Notes under the pieces: model-generated
Seen by the model: the letters and a program-made list of their open reading frames with translations, nothing else
Told to the model about the DNA's origin: nothing
Database searches by the model: none
Program-made: the position numbers and the translations under genes
In this document: one piece after another, positions 54,512 through 64,000 of the stretch
Layout: each line of letters starts with the position of its first letter
Position numbering within the stretch: position 1 is the first letter of the stretch
NCBI RefSeq assembly: GCF_002025705.1
Contig: NZ_CP018846.1
Coordinates: 3,897,501 to 3,961,500, forward strand
Source of the DNA: Pseudomonas putida
Lineage (GTDB): Bacteria; Pseudomonadota; Gammaproteobacteria; Pseudomonadales; Pseudomonadaceae
Reading direction: 5' to 3'
DNA length: 64,000 nt

Positions 54512-55171
54512 TCAGCCCCGGGCCAGCGCCGCCAGCACCAGTTCGCAGCTGCGCTGGCCATAGGCGGTGAGTACCTCGCGGATGCGCGGCAGGTCGCGGG
54601 CAACCACGGCTTCGAGCAGGCGGGCGAACAGGTCAAGGTAGTCGTCCATGTTGGCCTGGCGCTGATCCAGGGCCAGGTAGTAGGCACGGCTCATGGCCGG
54701 CTGCAGGTTCTCGACCGTTTCCTGCAGGTAAGGGTTGTCTGCGAACGGGTAGGCAGCGCGCATCACCGCGAAGCTGTCGGCGACGAAGACCTTGATGTCC
54801 TGCTGCTCGCGGGCCTGGCGCAAGCGCTGCTGGATGTCCAGGAACGGGCGCAGGTCGCCCTCGCTGCGCCATTTTTGCGCAACCGCATTGCCCAGCAGGA
54901 TGTAGAACTCGCCCATCAGGGTGCACAGGCTGCGTACGCCGCGCTCGTCCAGTTGGGTCACATGGGCGCCACGACGCGGCAGGATCGCCACCAGATGGCG
55001 ACGTTCGAGGATCAACAACGCTTCGCGCACCGAGCCACGGCTGACACTGAGGGCCTGGGTGACCTTCTGCTCCTGGATCCGCTCACCGGGCGCAAGCTCG
55101 CCGCGAATGATGCGTTCGGCCAGGTAGTCGGCAATCTGCTCGGAGAGGCTGTCCGGCGCCTTGAACGTCAT
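54512..55171 (-). CDS. GntR-family regulator, FCD type
   Basis: A 219-residue regulator with an N-terminal winged helix (IADYLAERIIRGELAPGERI, VSRGSVREALLILERRHLV) and a C-terminal FCD ligand domain. It is divergent from xdhA, and a palindrome lies between them at 55340-55373, so control of xanthine oxidation is likely. Its stop is 3 bp from the smc start; an old transcript link with smc is possible. Confidence 0.88.
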   Translation of the reverse strand: MTFKAPDSLSEQIADYLAERIIRGELAPGERIQEQKVTQALSVSRGSVREALLILERRHLVAILPRRGAHVTQLDERGVRSLCTLMGEFYILLGNAVAQKWRSEGDLRPFLDIQQRLRQAREQQDIKVFVADSFAVMRAAYPFADNPYLQETVENLQPAMSRAYYLALDQRQANMDDYLDLFARLLEAVVARDLPRIREVLTAYGQRSCELVLAALARG

Positions 55172-55339
55172 GGTTTTCCTTCAAAATCATTGAACTGGGC
55201 ACAAGGGAGCGATTGTAGCGCACTTGCCCAGCACACGCGCAGAGGGGCGTGGCGCTTTCTTTGCCCCGTCGACCAGCCAGCCGGGCGGCGCGATCTATGC
55301 TTGAGGTATGGGCACATCGTTCGGTGAGACACAGGCACG

Positions 55340-55373
55340 AATAATTTCCTGACCTTTGAGTCAGAAAATTATT
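55340..55373. promoter_or_regulatory. Large palindromic operator in the xdhA promoter
   Basis: AATAATTTCCTGAC (55340-55353), a 6-base spacer and GTCAGAAAATTATT (55360-55373) are inverted at 13 of 14 positions. Its right end overlaps the -35 of the xdhA promoter. The core TGACCTTTGAGTCA is nearly the same as TGACCCGTGAGTCA before the purine permease. The neighbouring GntR protein is the natural candidate to bind. Confidence 0.72.
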
Positions 55374-55400
55374 GACCACCGCGACAGGTCTGCTTATTGT
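55372..55400 (+). promoter_or_regulatory. xdhA promoter
   Basis: TTGACC (55372-55377), 17 bases, TATTGT (55395-55400). The start of transcription would be near 55407, about 32 bases before the GTG start. The -35 element touches the palindrome, fitting repression. Confidence 0.65.
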
Positions 55401-55438
55401 CCGCCCAACAACAATAAAACCATTGCGAGGCCATCCCC

Positions 55439-56885
<1,447 letters not shown>

Positions 56886-56893
<8 letters not shown>

Positions 56894-59285
56894 CCATCAC
56901 GTAGCCAAGAGCCAGGCCGAGATGGCCGAACTGTTCAGCCAGGACCTGACCACCGGGGTCGGCCGCAGCGTCAAGCATGACAGCGCCGACAAGCATGTGT
57001 CGGGCGAAGCGCTGTACATCGACGACCGCCTGGAATTCCCCAACCAGCTGCACGTTTATGCGCGTACCGCGGACCGCGCCCATGCGCGCATCCTGCGCAT
57101 CGACACCACGCCGTGCTACGCCTTCGAAGGTGTGCGCATCGCCATCACCCACGAAGACATCCCGGGCCTGAAAGACATCGGCCCGGTGGTCGCCGGCGAC
57201 CCGCTGCTGGCCATCGACAAGGTCGAATTCTTCGGCCAGCCGGTGCTCGCCGTGGCAGCCCGCGACCTCGAAACCGCACGCCGCGCAGCGATGGCCGCCA
57301 TCGTCGAATACGAAGACCTGGAGCCCGTGCTGGACGTGGTCGATGCGCTGCGCAAGAAACACTTCGTGCTCGACAGCCACACCCACCAGCGCGGCGATTC
57401 AGCCGCAGCCCTGGCCAGCGCCCCGCACCGGTTGCAAGGCACCCTGCACATCGGCGGCCAGGAGCACTTCTACCTGGAAACCCAGATCTCCTCGGTGATG
57501 CCCACCGAGGACGGCGGCATGATCGTCTACTGCTCCACGCAGAACCCCACCGAAGTGCAGAAGCTGGTCGCCGAAGTGCTCGACGTGCCAATGAACAAGG
57601 TGGTACTGGACATGCGCCGCATGGGCGGCGGTTTCGGCGGCAAGGAAACCCAGGCCGCAAGCCCGGCCTGCCTGTGCGCGGTAGTCGCACGCCTGACCGG
57701 CCAGCCGACCAAGATGCGCCTGCCACGGGTCGAAGACATGACCATGACCGGCAAACGCCACCCGTTCTACGTGGAGTACGACGTCGGCTTCGATGACGAC
57801 GGCCGCCTGCACGGCATCAACCTCGACCTGGCCGGCAACTGCGGCTACTCGCCCGACCTGTCCGGGTCGATCGTCGACCGCGCCATGTTCCACTCCGACA
57901 ACGCCTATTACCTGGGCGATGCCACCGTGCACGGCCACCGCTGCAAGACCAACACCGCCTCCAACACCGCCTACCGCGGCTTCGGCGGCCCACAGGGGAT
58001 GGTCGCCATCGAACAGGTGATGGACCACATCGCCCGCCACCTGGGCCGCGACCCGCTGGCCGTGCGCAAGGCCAACTATTACGGCAAGACCGAGCGTAAC
58101 GTCACCCACTACTACCAGACCGTCGAGCACAACATGCTCGAGGAAATGACCGCCGAGCTCGAAGCCAGCAGCGACTACGCCGAACGCCGCGAGTCGATCC
58201 GCCGCTTCAACGCCAACAGCCCGGTCCTGAAGAAGGGCCTGGCGCTGACGCCGGTCAAGTTCGGTATCTCGTTCACCGCCACCTTCCTCAACCAGGCCGG
58301 CGCGCTGATCCACATCTACACCGACGGCAGCATCCACCTGAACCACGGCGGCACCGAGATGGGCCAGGGCCTGAACACCAAGGTGGCACAGGTGGTGGCG
58401 CAGGTCTTCCAGGTCGATTTCAGCCGCATCCAGATCACCGCCACCAACACCGACAAGGTGCCAAACACCTCGCCGACTGCTGCCTCCAGCGGTGCCGACC
58501 TGAACGGCAAGGCCGCCCAGAACGCCGCCGAGATCCTCAAGAAGCGCCTCACCGAATTTGCCGCACGGCACTATCAGGTGACCGAGGAAGACGTCGAGTT
58601 CCGAAACGGCCATGTGCGTGTACGCGACCAGATCGTCAGCTTCGAGCAGTTGGTGCAGCAGGCCTACTTTGGCCAGGTATCGCTGTCGAGCACCGGTTTC
58701 TACCGCACGCCGAAGATCTACTACGACCGCAGCCAGGCGCGCGGCCGGCCGTTCTACTACTTCGCCTTTGGCGCTGCCTGCGTGGAAGTGATCGTCGATA
58801 CCCTGACCGGCGAGTACAAGATGCTGCGCGCCGACATCCTGCATGACGTGGGTGACTCGCTGAACCCGGCCATCGACATCGGTCAGGTCGAAGGCGGTTT
58901 CATCCAGGGCATGGGCTGGCTGACCACCGAAGAGCTGGTGTGGAACGCCAAGGGCAAGCTGATGACCAACGGCCCGGCCAGCTACAAGATCCCGGCGGTT
59001 GCCGACATGCCGCTGGACCTGCGGGTGAAGCTGGTGGAGAACCGCAAGAACCCGGAAGACACGGTGTTCCACTCCAAGGCCGTGGGCGAGCCACCGTTCA
59101 TGCTCGGCATCGCCGCCTGGTGCGCGCTCAAGGATGCCGTGGCCAGCATCGCCGACTATCGCGTGCAGCCGAACATCGACGCGCCGGCGACACCGGAGCG
59201 GGTGTTGTGGGGTTGTGAGCAGATGCGCAAGGCGGTGGCTGCAGCACAGCCTGCCGAGCCGGAACTGGAAACCGTCACCCAGTAA
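56886..59285 (+). CDS. xdhB: Xanthine dehydrogenase large subunit (molybdenum)
   Basis: A 799-residue subunit that oxidises hypoxanthine and xanthine to urate at a molybdopterin site. Motifs include GGGFGGKETQ, TAYRGFGGPQGM and the late GEPPFMLGIA with the catalytic Glu. It begins inside the last codons of xdhA (8-bp overlap), so translation is coupled. A REP repeat lies between it and xdhC. Confidence 0.95.
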
Positions 59286-59301
59286 TACTGCAGGCCCACT
59301 T

Positions 59302-59422
59302 TTTTGTGGGAGCGGCCTTGTGTCGCGAAAGGGTCGCGAAGCGGCCCCAGGATCTTTGCCACAACATAGAGTTTTGGGGCTGCTGCGCAGCCCTTTCGCG
59401 ACACAAGGCCGCTCCCACAAAA
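59302..59422. repeat. REP-type inverted repeat between xdhB and xdhC
   Basis: Arms at 59302-59333 and 59391-59422 are perfect reverse complements over 32 bp, core GGAGCGGCCTTGTGTCGCGA. It may reduce the xdhC transcript level relative to xdhAB. Confidence 0.85.
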
Positions 59423-59456
59423 AGCGGACCGGGTTGATCTGAAGAGGATCTGAATC

Positions 59457-60302
59457 ATGCACCAATGGATCAACGCCCTCGCCGACCATCAGTCCCGCGG
59501 CGAAGCCTGCGTGCTGGTGACCATCATCGAGGAACGCGGCTCGACCCCGCGCAACGCCGGCTCGAAGATGGTCGTCAGCGCCACCGGCCTGTTCGACACC
59601 ATCGGCGGCGGCCATCTGGAATACAAGGCCCTGCACATCGCCCGGCAGATGCTCGAGGAACACCGCAGCACCCCGCACCTGGAGCGTTTCAGCCTCGGTG
59701 CCAGCCTCGGCCAGTGCTGCGGCGGCGCCACCGTGCTGCTGTTCGAGCCGATGGCCGCGGTGCAGGCGCAGATTGCCGTGTTCGGCGCGGGCCATGTCGG
59801 CCGCGCTCTGGTACCCTTGCTCGCCGCGCTGCCCTGCCGGGTGCGCTGGATCGACTCGCGTGAACAGGAATTCCCCGAATTCATCCCCAACGGGGTAAGC
59901 AAGGTCGTCAGTGAGGAACCGGTCGACGAAGTCGCGGACCTGCCGCCAGGCAGCTACTGCATCGTCATGACCCACAACCACCAGCTCGACCTGGAACTGA
60001 CCGCCGCCATTCTCAAGCGCAATGATTTCACCTGGTTCGGCCTGATCGGCTCGAAGACCAAACGGGTCAAGTTCGAGCACCGCCTGCGCGAGCGCGGCTA
60101 CGACGATGCCGTACTGGCGCGCATGCGCTGCCCGATGGGCCTGCCCGAGGTCAAGGGCAAGCTGCCGATCGAGATTGCCGTGTCCATCGCCGGCGAAATC
60201 ATTGCCACCTACAACGCCTGCTTCGGCCAGCACGACGCTGCCGCCAACGCCGGCCCCATTGCCCAGTTGCTGCCGCCCTCCCGGCGCAGCCAAGCCATTT
60301 GA
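59457..60302 (+). CDS. xdhC: XdhC, xanthine dehydrogenase maturation factor
   Basis: A 281-residue chaperone that binds molybdenum cofactor and helps its sulfuration before insertion in XdhB. The N-terminal XdhC/CoxI part (EERGSTPRNAGSKMVV, GASLGQCCGGA) carries conserved Cys, and the C-terminal Rossmann part starts QIAVFGAGHVGRAL. ATG 59457 has AGAGGA upstream. guaD follows after 10 bp. Confidence 0.93.
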   Translation: MHQWINALADHQSRGEACVLVTIIEERGSTPRNAGSKMVVSATGLFDTIGGGHLEYKALHIARQMLEEHRSTPHLERFSLGASLGQCCGGATVLLFEPMAAVQAQIAVFGAGHVGRALVPLLAALPCRVRWIDSREQEFPEFIPNGVSKVVSEEPVDEVADLPPGSYCIVMTHNHQLDLELTAAILKRNDFTWFGLIGSKTKRVKFEHRLRERGYDDAVLARMRCPMGLPEVKGKLPIEIAVSIAGEIIATYNACFGQHDAAANAGPIAQLLPPSRRSQAI

Positions 60303-60312
60303 CGAGTGTGTT

Positions 60313-61617
60313 ATGACCGTTACCCGCAAAGCCTACCGTGCCGCCATCCTGCACAGCATCGCCGACCCGGCCGAGGTAGGCCTGGACGCTTCCCATGAGT
60401 ACTTCGAGGACGGCCTGCTGGTGATCGACGATGGCCGCATCAGTGCCGTCGGCCCTGCCAGCGAGCTGCTGCCAAGCCTGGCAGCCGACATCGAAGTGGT
60501 GCATTACCAGGACGCCCTGATCACCCCGGGCTTCATCGATACCCACATCCATTTCCCGCAGACCGGCATGATCGGTTCCTACGGCGAACAGCTGCTGGAC
60601 TGGCTCAACACTTACACCTTCCCCTGCGAGAAGCAGTTCGCCGACAAGGATCACGCCGACAAGGTGGCGAAGATCTTCCTCAAGGAACTGCTGCGCAACG
60701 GCACCACCACCGCCCTGGTGTTTGGCAGCGTGCACCCGCAGTCGGTCAATGCCCTGTTCGAAGAAGCCGAGCGCCTGGACCTGCGGATGATCGCAGGCAA
60801 GGTCATGATGGATCGCAACGCCCCGGACTACCTGACCGACACTGCCGAGTCCGGCTACACCCAGAGCAAGCAGCTGATCGAACGCTGGCACGGCAAGGGC
60901 CGCCTGCACTACGCGGTGACCCCGCGCTTCGCCCCGACCAGCACACCAGAACAACTGGCCTTGGCCGGTCAGTTGCTGAAGGAATATCCAGGGCTGTACA
61001 TGCACACCCACCTGTCCGAGAACCTCAAGGAAATTGACTGGGTAAAAGAGCTGTTCCCCGAGCAAAAAGGCTACCTGGACGTCTATGACCACTTCGAGCT
61101 GCTCAGCGAGCGCTCGGTGTTCGCCCACGGTGTGCACCTGTGCGACAGCGAATGCCAGCGCCTGGCCGAAACCGGTTCGGCCGTGGCGTTCTGCCCGACC
61201 TCCAACCTGTTCCTCGGCAGCGGCCTGTTCAACCTGCCCCAGGCCGAGCGCTTCAAGGTCAATGTGGGCCTGGGCACCGACGTCGGCGCCGGCACCAGCT
61301 TCTCGCTGCTCAACACCCTGAACGAGGCTTACAAGGTGATGCAGCTGCAAGGCGCGCGCCTGCACCCTTACAAATCGCTGTACCTGGCCACCCTCGGTGG
61401 CGCTCGCGCACTGCGCCTGGACGACCGTATCGGCAGCCTGCGCCCAGGCAACGATGCCGACTTCGTGGTGCTCGACTACAAGGCCACGCCGCTACTGGAC
61501 TACCGCATTCAGCAGTCCAGCAGCATCGAAGAGACCCTGTTCGTGCTGACCACCCTGGGCGACGACCGCACCGTGCGCGAAACCTACGCTGCTGGGCGCT
61601 GCGTGCATCAGCGCTAA
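60313..61617 (+). CDS. guaD: Guanine deaminase
   Basis: A 434-residue zinc amidohydrolase that turns guanine into xanthine, the substrate of XdhAB. Zinc ligands are in DTHIHFPQTG and MHTHLSEN, then FAHGVHL and GLGTDVGAGT (catalytic Asp). ATG 60313 starts the standard length, though the ribosome site is weak. Its stop overlaps that of the convergent aquaporin gene by four bases. Confidence 0.95.
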   Translation: MTVTRKAYRAAILHSIADPAEVGLDASHEYFEDGLLVIDDGRISAVGPASELLPSLAADIEVVHYQDALITPGFIDTHIHFPQTGMIGSYGEQLLDWLNTYTFPCEKQFADKDHADKVAKIFLKELLRNGTTTALVFGSVHPQSVNALFEEAERLDLRMIAGKVMMDRNAPDYLTDTAESGYTQSKQLIERWHGKGRLHYAVTPRFAPTSTPEQLALAGQLLKEYPGLYMHTHLSENLKEIDWVKELFPEQKGYLDVYDHFELLSERSVFAHGVHLCDSECQRLAETGSAVAFCPTSNLFLGSGLFNLPQAERFKVNVGLGTDVGAGTSFSLLNTLNEAYKVMQLQGARLHPYKSLYLATLGGARALRLDDRIGSLRPGNDADFVVLDYKATPLLDYRIQQSSSIEETLFVLTTLGDDRTVRETYAAGRCVHQR

Positions 61618-62312
61618 GGCTCTTTCGCCAGGCCCCGGTACAGCGCGCCGCCGATCGCAGCCCCGATCAGCGGCGCCACCCAGAACAGCCAAAGCTGCTG
61701 CAGGGCCCAGCCACCGACGAACAAGGCCGGCCCCGTGCTGCGCGCGGGGTTGACCGAGGTATTGGTCACCGGGATCGAGATCAGGTGGATCAGGGTCAGG
61801 GCCAGGCCGATGGCAATCGGCGCGAAGCCTGCCGGGGCACGGGCATCGGTGGCGCCCATGATCACCACCAGGAACATCGCCGTCATCACCACTTCACTGA
61901 CAAAGCCCGCCCCCAGCGAATAGCCGCCGGGCGAATGATCGGCGTAGCCGTTCGAGGCCAGGCCCGATGACAGCTCGAAGCCGGCCTTGCCGCTGGCGAT
62001 GAAGTAGATCACCGCAGCTGCCAGAATCGCGCCGATCACTTGGGCGATGACGTAGGGCAGCAACTCCTTGGCAGGGAAGCGCCCGCCCACCACCAGCCCG
62101 AACGACACGGCGGGGTTGAGGTGACAGCCGGAGATATGACCGATGGCGAACGCCATGGTCAGCACGGTGAGCCCGAAAGCGAAAGCGACACCGAGCACGC
62201 CGATGCCGACGGGAGAACTGGCTGCAAGTACGGCACTGCCGCAGCCACCAAGAACCAACCAGAAGGTGCCGACCAGCTCGGCCCCCATCCGTGTACCCAG
62301 AGACATGGTCAT
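61614..62312 (-). CDS. aqpZ: Aquaporin Z-type water channel
   Basis: A 232-residue inner-membrane channel with six helices and both NPA motifs (HLNPAVSFG and SVNPARSTG). Arg after the second NPA and the residues around it fit a water-selective channel. ATG 62312 has GAGG eight bases upstream; ATG 62306 is a second option. It ends tail to tail with guaD, sharing CTAA. Confidence 0.92.
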   Translation of the reverse strand: MTMSLGTRMGAELVGTFWLVLGGCGSAVLAASSPVGIGVLGVAFAFGLTVLTMAFAIGHISGCHLNPAVSFGLVVGGRFPAKELLPYVIAQVIGAILAAAVIYFIASGKAGFELSSGLASNGYADHSPGGYSLGAGFVSEVVMTAMFLVVIMGATDARAPAGFAPIAIGLALTLIHLISIPVTNTSVNPARSTGPALFVGGWALQQLWLFWVAPLIGAAIGGALYRGLAKEP

Positions 62313-62423
62313 CGACCTTTCCTCAAGTAGTGGAACGCAATGGATGCGCAAGCCCAACTGCTTGATGAAGGTTTGCTCACAAAAATTTAGCAGACCTTTG
62401 GCTGATGGCCAGTAACGGCATGA

Positions 62424-62518
62424 GGCCGCTTCGCGCCCCATCGCCGGCAAGCACGGTTCTCACAAGGATGCGCTATCCCTGTGAGCTGCGCTTGCCGGCG
62501 ATGGGGCGCGAAGCGGCC
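62424..62518. repeat. Inverted repeat of a different REP-like class
   Basis: Arms at 62424-62452 and 62490-62518 are perfect reverse complements over 29 bp, core GCCCCATCGCCGGCAAGC. The core differs from the other REP copies in the window. It lies just past the stop of the GntR gene at 62541 and upstream of aqpZ. Confidence 0.8.
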
Positions 62519-62540
62519 CTCAAATGACTCAGGCAAACGA

Positions 62541-63296
62541 TCAACCCTTGGCGGAAGCCTTGGGCTTTTTCAGCAAGTGCGAGAACACGGCGTGAAGGTC
62601 GTCCGAGGCACTCTCGTCGTCCAGGTTCAGCTTGCTGTCGATGTGGTCCATGTGGTGCATCATCAGGCTCACCGCCTGCTCCGCATCGCGCGCCTCGATG
62701 GCATCGATCAACTGCATGTGCTCGTCATAGGAGCAATGCGAACGGGTGCCGCTCTCATACTGGGCGATGATCAGCGAAGTCTGCGATACCAGGCTGCGCT
62801 GGAAGCTGACCAGCGGGGCGTTGCCTGCGGCTTCGGCGAGCTTCAGGTGGAACTCGCCGGAAAGACGGATACCGGCGCCGCGGTCGCCACGGGAGAAGCT
62901 GTCGCGCTCCTCGCGCACCATCTGACGCAGTTCGTTGAGCTGCTCCAGGGAGGCATGCTGCACGGCCAGTTCGGTGATGGCGCGTTCGACCATGCGCCGC
63001 GAGAAGAACACCTGGCGCGCCTCTTCTACCGTCGGGCTGGCCACCACGGCGCCGCGGTTAGGCCGCAGCAGCACCACGCTTTCGTGGGCCAGGCGCGACA
63101 GGGCGCGGCGAATGATGGTGCGGCTGACGCCAAAGATCTCGCCCAGCGCTTCCTCGCTCAACTTGGTGCCCGGCGCCAATCGCTGCTCGAGGATCGCCTC
63201 GAAAATATGCGCGTAGACGATGTCGTCCTGGGTACCACTGCGGCCGGCCTTGCCAGTGCGCGCAGGTTTTTTCAGAGGTTGCAGCTGTTCGTTCAT
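62541..63296 (-). CDS. GntR-family regulator, FCD type
   Basis: A 251-residue regulator with a winged helix (YAHIFEAILEQRLAPGTKL, GVSRTIIRRALSRLAHE) and an FCD ligand domain (FHLKLAEAAGNA, HMDHIDSKLN). ATG 63296 (MNEQLQPL) is preferred over a longer frame. It is divergent from the purine permease and, by position, likely controls purine uptake. Repeated TTGTAC words in the shared gap may be its sites. Confidence 0.88.
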   Translation of the reverse strand: MNEQLQPLKKPARTGKAGRSGTQDDIVYAHIFEAILEQRLAPGTKLSEEALGEIFGVSRTIIRRALSRLAHESVVLLRPNRGAVVASPTVEEARQVFFSRRMVERAITELAVQHASLEQLNELRQMVREERDSFSRGDRGAGIRLSGEFHLKLAEAAGNAPLVSFQRSLVSQTSLIIAQYESGTRSHCSYDEHMQLIDAIEARDAEQAVSLMMHHMDHIDSKLNLDDESASDDLHAVFSHLLKKPKASAKG

Positions 63297-63331
63297 GGGC
63301 TCTCGAGGCACGAAGAGAAAGTATGGCGCCA

Positions 63332-63440
63332 TTGTACACAGGCTGAGGCGATTCCGCAGGGGGCGTTTTACCTATATAGCCGTTGTACGACGCATTGCGC
63401 ACACAAAAGATAAAACATTATTTGCATTCTTTGTACACAA
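63332..63440. promoter_or_regulatory. Repeated TTGTACACA words between the GntR regulator and the permease
   Basis: TTGTACACA occurs at 63332-63340 and 63431-63439, and the related TTGTACGAC at 63383-63391. They may be binding sites of the divergent GntR protein; the first lies 36 bp from its start codon, fitting autoregulation. Confidence 0.4.
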
Positions 63441-63464
63441 AAGCATAATCCACCCAGCAACTTC

Positions 63465-63480
63465 TTGACCCGTGAGTCAA
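63465..63480. promoter_or_regulatory. Palindrome TTGAC-N6-GTCAA before the purine permease
   Basis: TTGACCCGTGAGTCAA has perfect 5-bp arms with a 6-base centre. Twelve of 14 core bases equal the xdhA operator core at 55350-55363, including the GAGTCA side. It lies 101 bp before the permease start. Confidence 0.6.
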
Positions 63481-63581
63481 CAAAGCGCGTCAGACGTCTG
63501 CCTTCCCTCGTGGAGCCACCAAGTGCATTGCTCAGGACCCTGGCTCCAACAACAACAAGAAAGACTTGAGGAGTACTCGCT

Positions 63582-64000
63582 GTGGAAAGCCGCAAATCCG
63601 AAGCACCTACGCTGGATCTCGCGCCACCGCTCGAAACGAGTTGGCTGGAGCGGATTTTCAAACTCAAGCAACACGGCAGCACTGTCAGAACCGAACTGAT
63701 CGCCGGGGTGACCACCTTCATCACCATGGCATACATCATCTTCGTCAACCCCAACATCATGGCCGACGCCGGCATCGACCATGGTGCCGCTTTCGTCGCC
63801 ACCTGCATCGCCGCCGCGCTGGGCTGCCTGCTGATGGGCCTGTACGCCAACTGGCCGGTGGGCCTGGCGCCGGGCATGGGGCTTAACGCGTTCTTTACCT
63901 ACACCGTGGTCGGCACCATGGGCTACAACTGGGAAACTGCGCTGGGGGCGGTGTTCGTCTCGGGCGTGCTGTTCATGTTCCTGACTTTGTCGAAAGTGCG
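63582..64000 (+). CDS. Purine permease of the AzgA/GhxP (NCS2) type, 5' part only
   Basis: 139 codons are visible before the window ends. After a soluble N terminus come membrane segments with the family motifs TELIAGVTTFITMAYIIFVN and GLAPGMGLNAFFTYTVVG, as in adenine/guanine/hypoxanthine transporters. Translation starts at GTG 63582 with GAGGAG eight bases upstream. Uptake of purines fits with guaD, xdhABC and apt. Confidence 0.92.
   Translation, partial: MESRKSEAPTLDLAPPLETSWLERIFKLKQHGSTVRTELIAGVTTFITMAYIIFVNPNIMADAGIDHGAAFVATCIAAALGCLLMGLYANWPVGLAPGMGLNAFFTYTVVGTMGYNWETALGAVFVSGVLFMFLTLSKV

Noticed and set aside
57399..60329. 976-codon minus-strand frame opposite xdhB and xdhC
   Set aside because: It spans a REP repeat and two well-supported genes on the other strand and has no recognisable domain.

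Overview
The window reads as a piece of a fluorescent Pseudomonas chromosome, most likely the P. putida group. The host genes are GC-rich, there is a pyoverdine chromophore synthetase (pvdL) with the sigma factor pvdS, two tandem cbb3 oxidase operons, and ten REP-type inverted repeats in the intergenic gaps. From memory, the host gene order matches the P. putida KT2440 neighbourhood from pvdL to the purine permease; no database was searched.

Layout. 1-13.8 kb: iron acquisition. This holds pvdL (C-terminal end outside the window), pvdS behind a Fur-type operator, and a siderophore-type GNAT acetyltransferase. Both pvdL and the acetyltransferase have a PvdS-type promoter (TAAWT-N16-CGT). 13.8-16.5 kb: a solute-binding protein, a DEDDh exonuclease, ppnP and an alpha/beta hydrolase. 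16.5-31.8 kb: microaerobic respiration. This holds ccoNOQP-1, ccoNOQP-2, ccoGHIS for assembly and copper supply, a SafE-like membrane protein, hemN and the oxygen sensor anr; ANR boxes precede ccoN-1 and hemN. 31.8-37.5 kb: apt, recR, ybaB, dnaX and three small envelope genes. 37.5-47.05 kb: a 9.5-kb integrated element. 47-54.5 kb: 4.5S RNA, ligA, zipA and smc. 54.5-64 kb: purine catabolism, with xdhABC, guaD, two FCD-type GntR regulators, an aquaporin and the start of a purine permease.

The element is the main accessory feature. It sits in the 4.5S RNA gene (ffs) and is bounded by a perfect 75-bp direct repeat, part of ffs. It carries a tyrosine integrase, a RepL-like winged-helix protein followed by a structured non-coding stretch, and a small XRE regulator next to a TIR/deoxyribosyltransferase-like protein with a C-terminal membrane anchor. 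It also carries a small serine recombinase followed by a trypsin-like protease, a recombinase remnant, a HEPN-like protein, and a two-gene unit coding a zinc-ligand protein and a membrane protein. It looks like a mobile element with candidate anti-phage cargo. That role is inferred; none of the cargo matches a named system I can recognise with confidence.

Regulation visible in sequence: a 14-bp palindrome with core TGAC-N6-GTCA lies in both the xdhA and purine permease promoters and may tie them into one regulon.
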